In this document: one piece after another, positions 1-13,700 of the stretch | Layout of the letters: every line of letters begins with the position of its first letter | Position numbering within the stretch: the first letter of the stretch is position 1 | Source of the DNA: Mycteria americana | Taxonomy: Eukaryota > Chordata > Aves > Ciconiiformes > Ciconiidae | NCBI RefSeq assembly: GCF_035582795.1 | Contig: NC_134373.1 | Span: forward strand, 31,218,501 to 31,282,500 | Length of the DNA: 64,000 nucleotides | Direction: 5' to 3' | The notes under the pieces: model-generated | What the model was told of the DNA's origin: nothing | The model's input: the letters and a program-made list of their open reading frames with translations, nothing else | The model's database searches: none | Translations under genes and position numbers: made by a program

Positions 1-1670
1 CCCATGTGGGCTACATGTCGTGGTGTGAAAGCAGATTCCACACTAGGATCTGAGCCAGTGAGTGCATAAGGGAATTTCCATATGGCCCAAGCATTTTATC
101 CCCAGTCTATGTTAGCAAGAAGTGCAGTGTAATAGGAGCAGACCTCCAGGTTGGTTCTGAGACCCACTTTATGCATTTGGGGGGATTTTAGTTCAGAGTA
201 TCTGTAGTCTGCCTCTGTGGACTGATGCCCTTTAGCAGTGGGAGTATGTTATGTGCACTCATGGGGTGCCTCTGCCAGTGCAGTTTCAGCTGAAAGGAAC
301 CAAGTTTCCATGTGCCAGCACCACTTCTCAACGTGAACCACAGCGTGGAAAGGGGCAATGAGTGGGAGATTGGCTTAAAAAGCATGTTCCTAATACAAAC
401 TAAAATGCTGAATAGACAAAACCACATAAAATGGGGATGGAAGGAGCCTCAGAAGCCTACCCATTCACCCTGCCGATTCTTTCCCATCATGCTGAATTAC
501 TTGCGCCTAAAGACATATCAAAGACATTGTTCACTGCTGTGATGGTGCCCTTTGGAGGGGATGCATCAGAAGCTGTGCTTCTCCATGCTACCTCAGTGTG
601 AGCCCATGCCCTGGACTGAGTCCCGACTCGACAGAAAACTTCCTGCCTGATGACCAGTTCACAGACTATTTCACCCAGCAGCACAAAATCATGCACTGAT
701 CAGGACTGAATGCCATGCTGTTTCTGTCCTCTGGGTGCGGGATACTAACAGGCTCCTATCCAGTTTAGGTGTAGAAGTGGCTGTGGAAACACTGTAGCCT
801 GCAGGGTGTTAGCCTATGTGGCTGCAAAAGTTTGTGCTACAAAATCCCAATGCAGCATTGAAGATCAAGACTGGTTTTTTATTACAAGATGCAAGCAGGA
901 TATTTTCTTATCCCAGGGCATGTAACTGAAAGACAGAATTTGAGTTCCTAATCTGGATGTCCCACAGCCCAGTCAATCTGGAATGTGAATCTAGACCATT
1001 ACAAAGAGTGGAGACCACTGAATCTAGAACCAGATTTGTTTCAAATCTCAACAACTCAATACTCAGTTTGGACCTGCCGTTCTGGACCTATTTTATTCTG
1101 ATTTATATCAGATTGTCTCATGTAACTGGTAGACTTGCACTAGTTTTGCTCTGAGTTCAGAAGCAAGCTCTTTATTCTCTAGAAATGTAAATGTATTGGC
1201 ATGAGAAATAACCCAGAATGATACCACAGATGGTCAGAAACATTGATGACACAAACTACACATTTTTCTGTTCCTCATTCCTGCTGCTAAATAGCATACT
1301 ACTTTTCTTTTGCCTTTCCCAAAAGGGACTTGAAGATATATCATTTCTAGTGCTCCTTCCAACATCACAGGTTAACATAATGCCATGAGCTATTCCCACT
1401 AGAAAAGCTAGGAACAAGATAATATGAAACTTGCAAGCAAAGAGCTTTTTTTCATGGCATATCAGTTTTAATTGGCCTCAGTGCTGGCCTCATACAAAAT
1501 AATAGAATAGTTTTAAGTTAAATGATTGGCAATTTAAACAGTATATCATCCCCAGTGCCACTTGTTGGACAGTTCATTACATGGTTTTGGCACATCTTTG
1601 GCTCTGAAGAATGGTATTCTATATTTTTTTTTTTTTCTTCTTAATGGCACCTCTTTCATTTGCTCCATAG
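1..1670 (+). other. SLC15A2: Intron of the transporter gene (5' part of window)
   Basis: The exon at 1671 opens in mid-codon, so this stretch should be the 3' end of an intron. I found no upstream PEPT exon in it in any frame, and no repeat I recognise. Confidence 0.6.
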
Positions 1671-1752
1671 ACCTATCAGGAAAATGGCAACAGGTATGAT
1701 CCTTGCAGGGATGGCGTTTGGAATTGCAGCTGTTGTAGAAGTCAAAATAAAT
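1671..1752 (+). CDS. SLC15A2: SLC15A2-like exon: TM9
   Basis: Acceptor TTGCTCCATAG before position 1671 and donor GTAAGT at 1753. The exon opens with one base completing a split codon and ends in phase 0. It encodes PIRKMATGMILAGMAFGIAA followed by VVEVKIN, the hydrophobic helix preceding the extracellular domain in PEPT1 and PEPT2. Confidence 0.9.
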
Positions 1753-4700
1753 GTAAGTATAGAACAAGGGATTCCTCAGAAATACTTTCTTTCCCTGCGG
1801 TGTTTTTATTGATGCCTGTTAGCATCAATTAGGATCCTTTTAACCATTGTGTTCCTTGATCGTAATTTTTAATGTGTTCTTTACAATTAAGCATACTGAT
1901 CCAGTTGCTAATGATAATTCTTACTTTGTCTACTTTTCCCTCTCTTTCTGTCTCTGTCTCTTTCTCTCTTTCTAGTCTTTGCAGTTTTGCTGTGCCGGTC
2001 ATCTGTATTGGTCTATATTCTAGATTTCCATCGTCAAAGTGCTTGACAGACATCTAGTTAATGCTAGTGATTAATTCCCAAAAGGTAGTCTGTTCTCTCT
2101 CCTGTTTCTTGCTGTAGCTTGCCTATATTTTACTGTTTGGGGTTTTTTTGTGTGTGTGGTGGTTTTGTTTTTTTAATTTAATTACTTTCCTACTTTAGGG
2201 TGGGGGTGTGGTTTTTTACAAGCCAAATTGTTTCTGCAGTGAGGCAGGTTGAATGCAGTCACTTCCATAGTCACAGGCATCAGGGACTGCCAGGCATCCC
2301 CAGACAGGATGGCAGCAAATCTCTTGTAAATTTGATGTTAGCCCCTGCAGATTTGTACCATTTGTTTCTGGCCCATGACCAGCCTTGTACAGACTTTGGC
2401 TGACCTTTGTCTCACGAAAGTTACTATAGGATTAATTTTTAAAGCTTCCATGTATACTTAAAATGTTCCGTTAGAGTGGCTGGCGCACAGCCCTGGTTTA
2501 GCATCTGCTGGTTCCTCAGGTGAATCCACTGACAAGTCTCCTGCTGAAATGAGACTTTGTGGGTTCAGGTCTTCCTTCTGATCTCTTTACGTGAGCAAAG
2601 AAATGCTCTCATTGCCACCACCAGCAGCTCTGGCTGAGCACTGGAAGTCTGCTCTGGCTGTGGGTGACTCCTCCAGGCACTCCTCCAGGTGAGTTAGAGG
2701 TCCCCCCTGCCTGTGCATGGAAATTTTACCCTGAAGGCTACTAAAAGCTCTAGCAAAGAGGGGGATAGGATGGCCCGCCTTGGCTTGGCTGTGGGTAGCA
2801 CAGGTGAAAAACCACAGTAATGGAAGTTGTTGGATAACATTAACAGGCCTGTTGGTCCAGAGCAGCATATGGGTACAGGGAAATCGGTGTCGCCCTAGCT
2901 TCCCTGACAGTGTGTCTCCCCACCAAGGTAGGTTCAAACTGCCCTGCCTGCAGTACCCAAATTATAGGATGAGACAGAAAAAAATTAATAGCTCTGAAGT
3001 ATTGCTGACAGCTACTTGAAAATAAAGTGAGAAAAAAAGAGAAGTTTTTCTTTTAAAAAAAATCATTTTAGATCTGCAGGTAGTACAAGGCTGACATTGA
3101 TTGATGTACTCTTTCTAGGAAATTATTCTTGACAGAAAGAGATACCTCTGTGCTGGAGGCATCATCTTCCCTTTCTCAGAAAACAGGGAATAAGATCTAT
3201 ACAGTCGGCTGTTAGATAGCATGGTGTCAAGTGATGCAAAAGCACCAATTACAGACATGGAGCTGGACTGGGATTTTCAAAACTGCTTAGCTTCTGGCCT
3301 AATTCTTTTCCCAGTCACTGACTGCAGTGGGAAATAATTATTCTGGTCACTGCTTTTGAAAGCTAAGCACATTTTTTTCTGTTCTGATATGGCAGTTGGT
3401 TAAATGCAGGCACCACGGAGCTGTATAATGAAAGCAGTGACATTGTTCTACCTACCCAGCAGTTGTGTAGCCTGTACGCTTAGCAGTGTGAAGAGTAGTT
3501 TTGGGGAGGAGTGATAGGATGGCTATTGAGCTACTATGAGGAAACCTCCCTAGATAAGATTTATGTTCAGTTTTCTCTCAGTGCAACTTCTGATGAGGAA
3601 GGGATGGAAAAGTGTCATTACAGAGAGGAAGACTATTACGGTTAAAAATGAAGAGATATTAAAGTACTAATAAAACATACAGATGGCACTTAAAGCCTTT
3701 TACTTTAATTAGGAAACTGATATGCCTCGACTAGTCCCAGAAGAAAGTTTAATTCGGGTCCTGAATTTGGCAAAGAACCCTGTTCAAGTGACAATCCAAG
3801 ACCAGGACCTATTTCAGCAGCCCGTGGAGGCTTTTCAGGTAAGCATATATGTGGGGCTGGAAGGCCTGACTTGTGTCCCATTGAAGAAAGGGTGGGCTTT
3901 TTTTCAGGCATTTCCTAATAAAGCCCACAGATGCTAGAGCTTGTTCTCCTCCACCACCTTAGAAGTGCATGGGACTAGCTCTAAAAATGGAGCATGTTAT
4001 CTCTGTTGATGAGACAGAAATGGAAAGTTTAGAGGCATATTTCAATGGCAAAGGAGGAAATGGCTAACTACATTCACCTGTAATTAGGAATAAAGGATAA
4101 TTGTCCTGATATGAGCATGTAGAGACATTCAACTTGCATCTCTCAGTGCTCAGACCAGTCATTGCTGCTGGTATCTGGATGGCATCTGAAAAGTATTTAC
4201 CTGCAAAGGAGGAAAGAAATGGGAAGGCAGTTAACTGGGCATGGGCACTGGGTTGTTTCCTATTTCAGCTTCCAGATTACTTTACAGGTCAGGCTGGTCT
4301 GCGACTCAGCCCAGCAGTCCACTGGCCACTAGCAGCCTGCCATGTTTTAGATGTGGTCCCATCGGGGCAGAGCAGGGCCAGAGGAAAGGGTAGCTGTGTG
4401 GGCAGAAGGTGTTCCCTGATCTTTGGGTTGCATCCAGCAAGGGAAGGTACTCCAAGCTCTGGCTTGACCAGTCCAAAGCCCTAAAGGTCAACATAGGTCC
4501 TTTGCTGTAAAAGACGGCTCTGGCTATTAACCTCTCTTTACAGGCTCCCTTGAAGAGAGGATAGGGTTGCACTTGGTGGGAAGAGCCAGATCCTTTCTCA
4601 TCTGAAGAAAGTGTAACCAAGTTTGTTTTTTCCACAGAACCCAGCTGAGTACTCAAAATTAATATTGAATGGAGAGCAACAGAGCCTTCGCTTCACCCTG

Positions 4701-7700
4701 CAACATCAAGGATTGTCTCTTGCTTTTAACTACACCGTGAAGGAAAAATCAGTATACAGCTTAATTGTTTTTGAGGCAGAAGAAAGCCTATCAAGCCGCT
4801 TAGTGAGTGTGGGAGTGAAGTGTAAATACAGTATTAATTCAATGGCTGTGATGATACAATGGGGTAATAGGCTCATTAATTCATTTGCTCAGTTGCAATG
4901 TCTGTCTGATTGCTCTCAGATGCTCTAAACTTGACTTCTTAGCTAGCGGCACTGGATCTGTACGCATTTCTGCTGGTTGATTAATAGAGGCGTTATGGCA
5001 TCTGAGAGTTTCTGGGCACACTTTAATCCAGTGAATGCTGCAGTGGGAGAGCACAGTCATGCCTGCTAGGCAGCAGAGCTTGAGAAAGCTGAGGAAACAC
5101 AGAGCCAGAGATTTTCCCCCAAAGATGGTTCTATAAAGTAAAGATGTTAAAGAGGCTCTAGGGCTGGGCATGGAATAAAAGCATCAGAGGAATGATTCTG
5201 GGTTTAGTTATTGCAAGTGTTTAGTGAAAATGCACAGAAGGCCCATTTGTTTTGCTGAACAGAATAAATGATTAAGCTCATTTCAGGCTCTGCAGCAGAG
5301 CCGTCTGTGTTTGGACTTTTGTGTATTGCTGCAACAATCCAAGAGAGGCATATGGGATGTATAGGGCTGGATTCTGATATCTTTTATGTGTAGCTGTATC
5401 CTAAGAAGCTCTCTTGAAATGAATGGTGTTATTGCACGTTGTGGCAGATGTGTAAATGCCATCAGAATCTGTCCTCACGCTAAAATATCAATTCTCTTTG
5501 CAGTTCCTTAGCCTCCTACCTTGCAGGGTTGCCACACCAAGCATTCAATATTGTATAGTAGGAATTACATAACTGTTCTTAAAAATGAGGAGTTTTAAGA
5601 ATTTATTTTTTCCTAATGTCGGGGTTTTTTGCTGCTTTATGGTTTAGAGCCTGGGGCTCATTATCACACAATGTTGTTAAGTTTCCCTGTGACCCTGATG
5701 AGTGTGTGCTGTTACCTGAAGAAATGGATACTTGGTACAGTGATTTTCATACAGTCGTTAAGAAGGAAAAGCTTGTGACAGGCTGGAGCAAAGCAACCTC
5801 TGAGCTTCAGTACATCTCTGTGCTGCCCTAGCTATCTAGCCTGTACTTAAATTAATGCCCACCCTGGCACAGGCAGGCTCCCATGCTCTGGGGAACAGCT
5901 GTGCTGTTGGGTGATGCTACTGACCTGTCATTCTCAGCTGTAGATAAGGGAGGTGTGGAAGACAGTGTGGTAAACGATACTTTTCCAGCATTGCAACACA
6001 AGTAAGGCAATGTCAGCATCACTGCTGTGCTGCAGCGCTTGCCCTGGAATAGCCATGGCCCACGCCAGCCTCCCTCACTGCTGAGTTTGGCCCCCTCACT
6101 CAGGTGGGGGTGCTTTCCTGGAAGGATCCAATCTGAAATTGGTTTCTTCTCCTTTGTGGGCTGTTGAGTAGGCAGGAAATGAATTGGGAGCTCTGGGGAT
6201 CATCGATGAAAGCGAGTAATAATTTGGCTGGCCTGTCTGCAGTGAACTAGAGTGTTAATCCCCATGTGTCTGTCTCCCATGGAAAAAATTGATGTTGTTG
6301 TTTATTATTTATTGCTCTGACATTTATTATTCACTGTGGCTATTTATTATTTAGGGCATACATTATTTGTGGGTCAGCATATCACACTGAAGTACAATAA
6401 GCATTTTATAGGCGTACTGAAATTCTGATCCTTGGTCTCAGAGGCTCAGGGTTTAACATCAGGAAGAAACTGTGGAGAAAGGGCTAGAAAATTTTAAGAG
6501 AAAGCCAGTTTCTGAAGGTAGATTCAGTCCCTTTTGGCTTGCCTGAGTTCCGTCTGTGGGCAGCGCAAACTGAAATTGCTCTGCCAGCTTAAGTGGACAT
6601 GGCAGAACTGTGGATTTCTACCAGCCAAGAACCTTGCTCTGTGTTCTTTTTGTGTGACGTACAATCTTCAGGGCAGGGCTGTGTTGTTACTGTCTTTTTT
6701 CAGCATTGTACACCAAATAGGCTCTCCTCAAATGAATGTAGATCATGTTAACTATTGAGCTGATGCTCTAGCTGTCATCTCCAGGAAAGACAGTCTTACT
6801 CCCCAGTGTGCCCAACCAGGTGGCCATGTCAGGGACGTGTCGGCAGAGGCTGTGAGCGCAAACAAGCTCAGTGCATCTTGGGGTCTCCTGCTCGCTGCCT
6901 GCGCCATACAACAGTTTAATCTCTTGAGTATTGAGGGTCAGAGAAAATATGAGTGATACATGATGATCAGAATAGTAACGCAGCAGTTCCTCTTGGCTTT
7001 AGGCTTCTGTGAAGTCTATGAGTATGCCAAGAATCAAGGTCTGAAAGTTAGGCAGTTGCAGGTTTTGTAAGAGTAACGCACTCATGTTTAATTCTAACTA
7101 ATTGAAAGAGGCTAATGTGGATAATGCTCTCTTGCTATCTTCAGATGAAGACAGATACTTTTTTGGAGGGTGTTATATGCCTCAGTAGAGGGGTGACTGG
7201 CTGAAACTCTGTTGCTTTTGTTATGCAGGAGATGAGGAAAAAAAGGTATGATCTCATCTTAAGCCCTTGGTGGAGCTGAAATTTTGCCATTAGCCTCATT
7301 GTACCAGGACTTTACTTCCATGGCCTGATGTAAAGCTTATGTGAGAGCCCAGTCGATTTCCATGGGCTTTGCAACACATGTGTAACTCCACAAACACTAG
7401 TATTTTCTGCTACACATTGTTATAAGGCAGCATTAATAAATATGTTTGATTTTTTTTTTCTTCCCCTCTCTAGATTACAGACTTGGAAGCAAAGCCAGAA
7501 AATGGTTTGGCAGCTGTTAGGTAGGAATGGCTTTTTTTGAGGATTTGGAGGTGGTGGGGTGAGGGAAACTGCTTTTGTCTAATGCGAACTGTATGTAAAA
7601 TAACCCAGATGTTCTCAGGTTGGAATCTAGTCCACACTTCTCATGCAAGACTCAGGTGTCAGCTGCGGAGGCTTGACAGCGTGTCACCTCCCACACTTGC

Positions 7701-10700
7701 CATGCAGAGCTGAGCATTATTGCTGCTTACTGCCTAGGATAGTCTGGGCTGAGATGACAACATAAAAGATATCCTCCCTTGGAAGAGTGGTAAATTCATC
7801 TCACTGTGTCCCACCTCTTTGGGAAAGAAAGGGAAGAAGCAATCTGGAAAGGAGCCATTGCCATTTGTCCTCTGCAAACTGGCCAACCCATGATGTTCAT
7901 TTATCTCACCCAACCTTGTGCACAAATGCCTACTAAATTGGACACAGCATAGAATCATAGAATCAGTAAGGTTGGAAAAGACCTCTAAGATCGTCTAGTC
8001 CAACCATCAATCCACCACCTCCATGCCTACTAAACCATGTCCTGAAGTGCCACATCTACACAATTTTACAACCTCATAAGCAGTTCAGCTGGGCATTGGG
8101 CTCTGCTTAAGCAGCTAGTCTGCTTTCCTAATTTGAGCTAGTCCATGAACAGTCGTGTGCTGGTCTGTGCCAAGATGCCATCTCACTGAGGTCACAGTTA
8201 CCTCCAGCACCACATCACCAGACCTATACAAGACTGCTGAGATGCAGAAGAAGCAGATTTGAAAATAAAAAAAAAAAAAAAAAAAAAAGAAGAGGATTCC
8301 AGCTGGAGTTTCTGGAGGATTTGGGCAAACTGCAGCAGTTTAAAAAAAAAAAACAACAACCCCAAACCAACCAACCAAAAAAATCCTCAAAAACTTTAGA
8401 TAGTATAAAACAATGTCCAACTCCCTTATCTGCAAGCCTGTGTTGGCAGAGCAGGAGAGCAGTATTTCTTCATGTGCTTGTGAAGGCTTCTACTGACTAA
8501 ACACTACCTTGGAGACTTGATTAATACCAGCAGTCAGGAATGTTTTATATTTTCCTGTGAACATTTTTGACAAAATCCCAAAACTTTCCCTTCAACAATT
8601 TCTGAAGAGCTTTCACTAGGAAGAAACTATTTTTCCACTAAAGTTACTTTTGTTAAGTACTTGACTATCTTCAGGGATTTCACCCCCATTTTAAGAACTG
8701 AAAACCAAAATGTCTTAAAACATAGTCAGATCAAATGAGAAGTGTTTGGGTTTGCTAACAATTTTTGAGTTGTCAAAAGGAAACTGTCTTTTGTGTATGA
8801 AAAAGCATACCAAACCTGAACATTCCCATGAAAGTTCGTGTTGTTTTGGTTTTGATGAAAGTATCTTATTTTGCTAGAAAGCTCTTTCCCACTGGTAGAA
8901 ACTCCTTGGAAAGTATGCCAGCATGGTGCACACGCTCATGAGGACACCCAACTTTATAGTTTCCAGGGGTGGGCTGGGGATCTGTCCTCTCAAACAGCCA
9001 CGGAACAATCTTTGAAGGTCTCTGAGAAGAGATTGCTTGAAAGTCCTAACCCACAAAAAGTGAGGGTCACTTTTCACAGGAGAGAGAGTAAGAGGGTAGA
9101 ATTACACAGCAGGGAAAACTAATCTTATATTGAAAAACTGGGCAATGAATCAGGCGATTATTTTGGTAGCTTGCAGGAGAGGCTGTCATAACCTTATGGA
9201 GTTACAGAATGCTTTGGGAGAGAGTGCACTTCTGATATTATGTTTCTCCTGTCCTGTCTGACAACCCAATGAAATATGCCTTCTTTGCAGATTCATTAAT
9301 GGTTTGAGCCAAGATGTCAACCTCACCATTGACAGCAAATGGTTCATTGCTGTTCAGAAAAACTACAGCGCTTCTGAGTACTCACTGCTAAAGAGGGACA
9401 AGTAAGTTTCCCTTGCTGTGCTGAAAGTCCTTGCTGAGGCCTTTCCTTGGATACAATAGGGCTTTTCTCAGACAAATAGCAAAACCTTCACTGCTATTGT
9501 CTTGGCATTTGGTTGTGGGGGCAGATGTTTGTAAAAAAAGCAGAATTATCGGCTCTGCACAGAGCAGGTGCTCCGGGCCACTCTTGTGTGTGCAGAAGCA
9601 CCATGCATTTAGTCTGCAAAGTGCCCAAGCCAAAGGACAGCAGACCAGTATCTCTGTGTGTAATATGCAGTTGAATAGATTCAGCCTTCAAACAGTGTCT
9701 GGGATAGCTCCCTTCATGTGGCTGTTATTGCTTTGGTAAGATAAAATCGTAGGGACAAAGCTTGGAAACTTTATTCCCATGAAATGAGTATAATGACATC
9801 CTAATTTAGGCCATAATCTGAGTTTTCTGAGTCAGGTCAGGGGAATTTTGGAAACCCAAAAAGCCTTTTGAAGAAATCCAGATACAGCACTTAACTTTCT
9901 CTGAGCTTTTATTCACATTATGTGGGAGCCTGGAGGGAAGAGACTGGCCATTCCTGTGCATCTGTCAGCAGAGTAAGGTGGGAGTCCCCATGGTGAAGTC
10001 CCCTCTGCCATTTGATGCCTGCTCTATTTTGATATTCTCTCAGGCCCAAGCTCTTAGTGTTAGGGTGCTCTCGGGGAAAGGCCAATTCATATTCCATGCT
10101 ACAAAGCATTGGTATGTGGGCTGGTAACATCAAGTAACATTACATGGCTTTGCAGGCTGGGCTTGTTAGACGGGGGCTCCATATGGCCTTGGTTTGGCAG
10201 TATTGGAGTTGGCTCTTGTAGGATATTTCTGGCTTTTGCAATGTTTCAAAACAAGCTTCATGGCTTTTCTCTGCATCAGCTCCATCCAAAGTATTTATTG
10301 CTGCAATTTAGTAGGATGCAGCAGCCATTGTGGCAATGCTGCTGAGCCTCTGTGCCATGTCACACATCCAAAATCAGAAGAACAAATATGAAGGCTAATT
10401 TGCTCTACTGAAAGAAAACAAAGTGGCTTGTGGGTGCATATCTTTGATTTCCTGAAGGCTGCTTGAGCCTGGCTAACTTGTCTGGCCCACAGTTCCTGAA
10501 GGAGTGGAGAAAATTTTGGAAGGAAAATAAACCTGAGGGGAAAAAAAAAAATCAGTGCTAGGAAGAAGCAGAAACTATTTAAAAATATTAGCAATAGTCC
10601 AGGTCATTAGGTGAACTCCAGTCAGTGCCTAAGTGTTTCTGGAAGGAAAAGATGGCAAGAACTTTAGTGATTGTCTGACATAAACATTACTGCAGCTTTA

Positions 10701-13700
10701 CATCATATATCCTCCCTACTCCCGTTGTAGGGGCATGTTTGATAGCTCTGCTCTGTGCTTTTTGTCTGTGGGACTAACTGGGAAATACTGAACTTCATCA
10801 TTGTATCTAGATATAATAATGGAAAATGCATAACTGAAACGGGAGAATTCACCCTGGAGCTAGGGCTGCTCGACTTCGGCGCGTCGTACACCATTGTGAT
10901 AACTAATGTAAGTGTCCCTGTGACGGTAACAAGCTCCTTCTGCTCTAGTCTCTGGCAGTGCTTTTGTTCTTATGTTTGTGACTCTCACATGCTTTCTCCA
11001 CCCTGCAAGACCTGGGCAGTAGCCATCTGAAGGCAGTCCATTATACAAGGGCTAGTAAAAGGTTTTGGCACCTACGTAAGCAAGGTTAGTGGGTACTCAT
11101 TCCACCTTACACTGTGATCTTGTCAGATCTCATGGGTTAAACAAGAAGTAAGATCTTTTCCTTGATGGAAATCCTCCATGGAAAATCATGTGATCCATGG
11201 TTTGTGCTGGTCTCATGCCATCCTTGTTCAGTTAACATTGACCCAGCCCACTGCAAAGAGCTATTACAGTCTGCCAAGAGCTGACTCTGCTTGTGGTCTT
11301 TAAAATACTGTACCTGGCGGTACCTCACACCTGAAAAACTCTGCAGAAACAGTCTACTGTATCCTCACATTTAACTTACTGATCTAAAGGCTGATCTTCC
11401 AAGACTTGTGGATTATGCATGGGGGGAAGAGGGACAAAGTGTTGAGGGAGGAGGTTGGTGAGATTGTGCATCTGTTTTTCCTCCTCTCACTGTCTGTACA
11501 GCTCATTTGGAGCCTAGTGTAAAGTCAAGGCACGGTTTTCTGAACAACCTAGCCCTGATGGGGTGTGAGCACTGCTGAGAAGGTGGATTCCCTTCTCTGC
11601 CTGCCACCCTCTTAGGCATGCTGCTCCAACCCTGGTCCAGCTAGCAGGAGCCACAGAGACAAACGTGATCAGCTTAGTTCGCATTTTAACCTTTCCACTG
11701 CACAGGCACACACACAAACCAGGTCTGACAGGACACACTGCTAAGCTGCCCTCTAAGACTTTGACTACTGTGTTGTGATGAGCACAGCAAAATGCTGTCA
11801 GCTACTCCCGGGCAGTAACATCTCTCTGATGGGCAATTAATGGGAGCTGTTCATGTCTGCAGAGTCCAAATACATAGGGGGAAAAATATAGCTGCAAAGC
11901 ACCTGGCATTTTTATTTTCTAACTCCAGTAGCTGGAGTGGGATGCACAGTCCTGGAGGGAACAGGCAGATGCTGCCATCTGTGAGTGCAGAGACTTATGT
12001 ACATAAAACACATACACACTTGAAGTGATGTTGGCCAGACCCTTCCTCCATGGCTGCAAGCCTCTTTCACCAGATGAGAGACCAAGTAGAGAAGTTGCAT
12101 GAAGAATATTATGCTAAGAATATTGCCCCAGAGCTTCTGGTAATGCAACTCAGTCAGGACCAGTTGAGGTAGATGTGTCGCACATCGCTGTGGGCAAGGA
12201 TTCCAGTTTGTGGTCCCATCTCCAAAAGTCCCTGCTGTAGCCATGGCTGCTCAGGGGTGGCTCTGTGCCACAGCCCTCAGCCTTTCTGGACTCTGTGCTA
12301 GTCCTTTAATCTTTTTGACCCTCTGTTTTTCCATATCTCTCACTGTGGTTTCCTCCTCCTGTAGAGAGCTAGTTTGCTCCAGGCCAAGATAATTTTTAAT
12401 TATTGCAGTGATTTGTACTGAGCCCTGCTCCTCTGCCAGGAGTGCTATATAGAAGAACCAAGAATGCAATAAATTAGTCTGCTAACGTGGCTGAACTGTG
12501 ATACTTAAATCATGGGGATGCTGCCTTCTACCCAGCCTTCCTCAGTGTGTGGTTATAGTATGGTGCTTGTGACATTTCTTTATGGGCTAAAGAGCAATGC
12601 ACAGCTCTGCTCTCGCCCCTTTTAGCCTGCTAAAATACAGTCTCTTGATTTGCCTCCCTGCATGGTGATTAAGTACCTCACGTAAACATCCCTTGTATTT
12701 TCCCAAGTACTCCCCTTAAACATGGGGTTTTCTGCCTGAAGTCATTTCAGCCTAGTGTTTTCCTGGCTAAATCTCTCCCTGCCTCTGAGCCTCTGTGCAT
12801 CAGAGGCAACGTTAATTACACCTGGGAAAGCAAACAAAAAGAATGAGGAATACAGCTACCATAACTATCTGAATAGATATGGGGCAGTCTCTGCTACTCT
12901 TAGTGTTCCTGAACTGGATTTGTTTGGGTGTCACCATTATAGTGGGGCATTGTACAGTGCCAATGAAATGGGAGTAGTGGCCACATGCTGCAATGAGCAT
13001 TTATCCTCTCGTCCTCTTTTGGCCCTGGGGATAGCAGCAGGTCACAGGCTCTGCACAAGTACCACACAGGCTTTTCCCAACCTGACTACAGAAGGCAACT
13101 TGTTGGTTTGCAATAACTCATGCAACTCTTGCAGCACATGAATGACCTGGGATGCTTCCATCCTGCCACCTCTGCCCTGTGCAGTAGGAGCCAGCCCGTT
13201 CCTAACAGACTTGGAAATGGCAGGGATCAGACCCAGACTTTTGCTTCCAGGGCAGAGCTTTTGGTTCCACCTTTACTTAAAACTTCATTTTGGTAAAGTT
13301 GCTGTTGGACTCCAGGCTAAGAAGGATCTGATCTTTGAGCAGCTAATCAATGTGCCTTTATTTTCCTGCTAGGTTTCTGGAGGTGCTGTTAAGACATGGA
13401 AGTCAGAAGACATCAAAGCCAACAATGTCCATATGGCTTGGCAGTTACCACAATACATATTAATATCTGCTGGGGAGGTGATGTTCTCCATTACAGGTCT
13501 GGCCTTCTCCTATTCTCAGGTACTCCACTTAAAGATTAGACTTTAGGATTACAATTAGACTTCAGCATTTATTCCTGCATCTGCCATTGGCTTATAATAT
13601 GTCCTTTGGCATGATGCTTACTGACAATGTTATCTGTGGTTCAGCTAGAAGTGGGATGATAACACAGCTTGCTGGGTGCTCTCAAGCTAAATTAATTCAT

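Noticed and set aside
1-1670. Search for an earlier PEPT exon (TM7-TM8 region)
   Set aside because: No frame resembles the expected PEPT2 segment with flanking splice sites.
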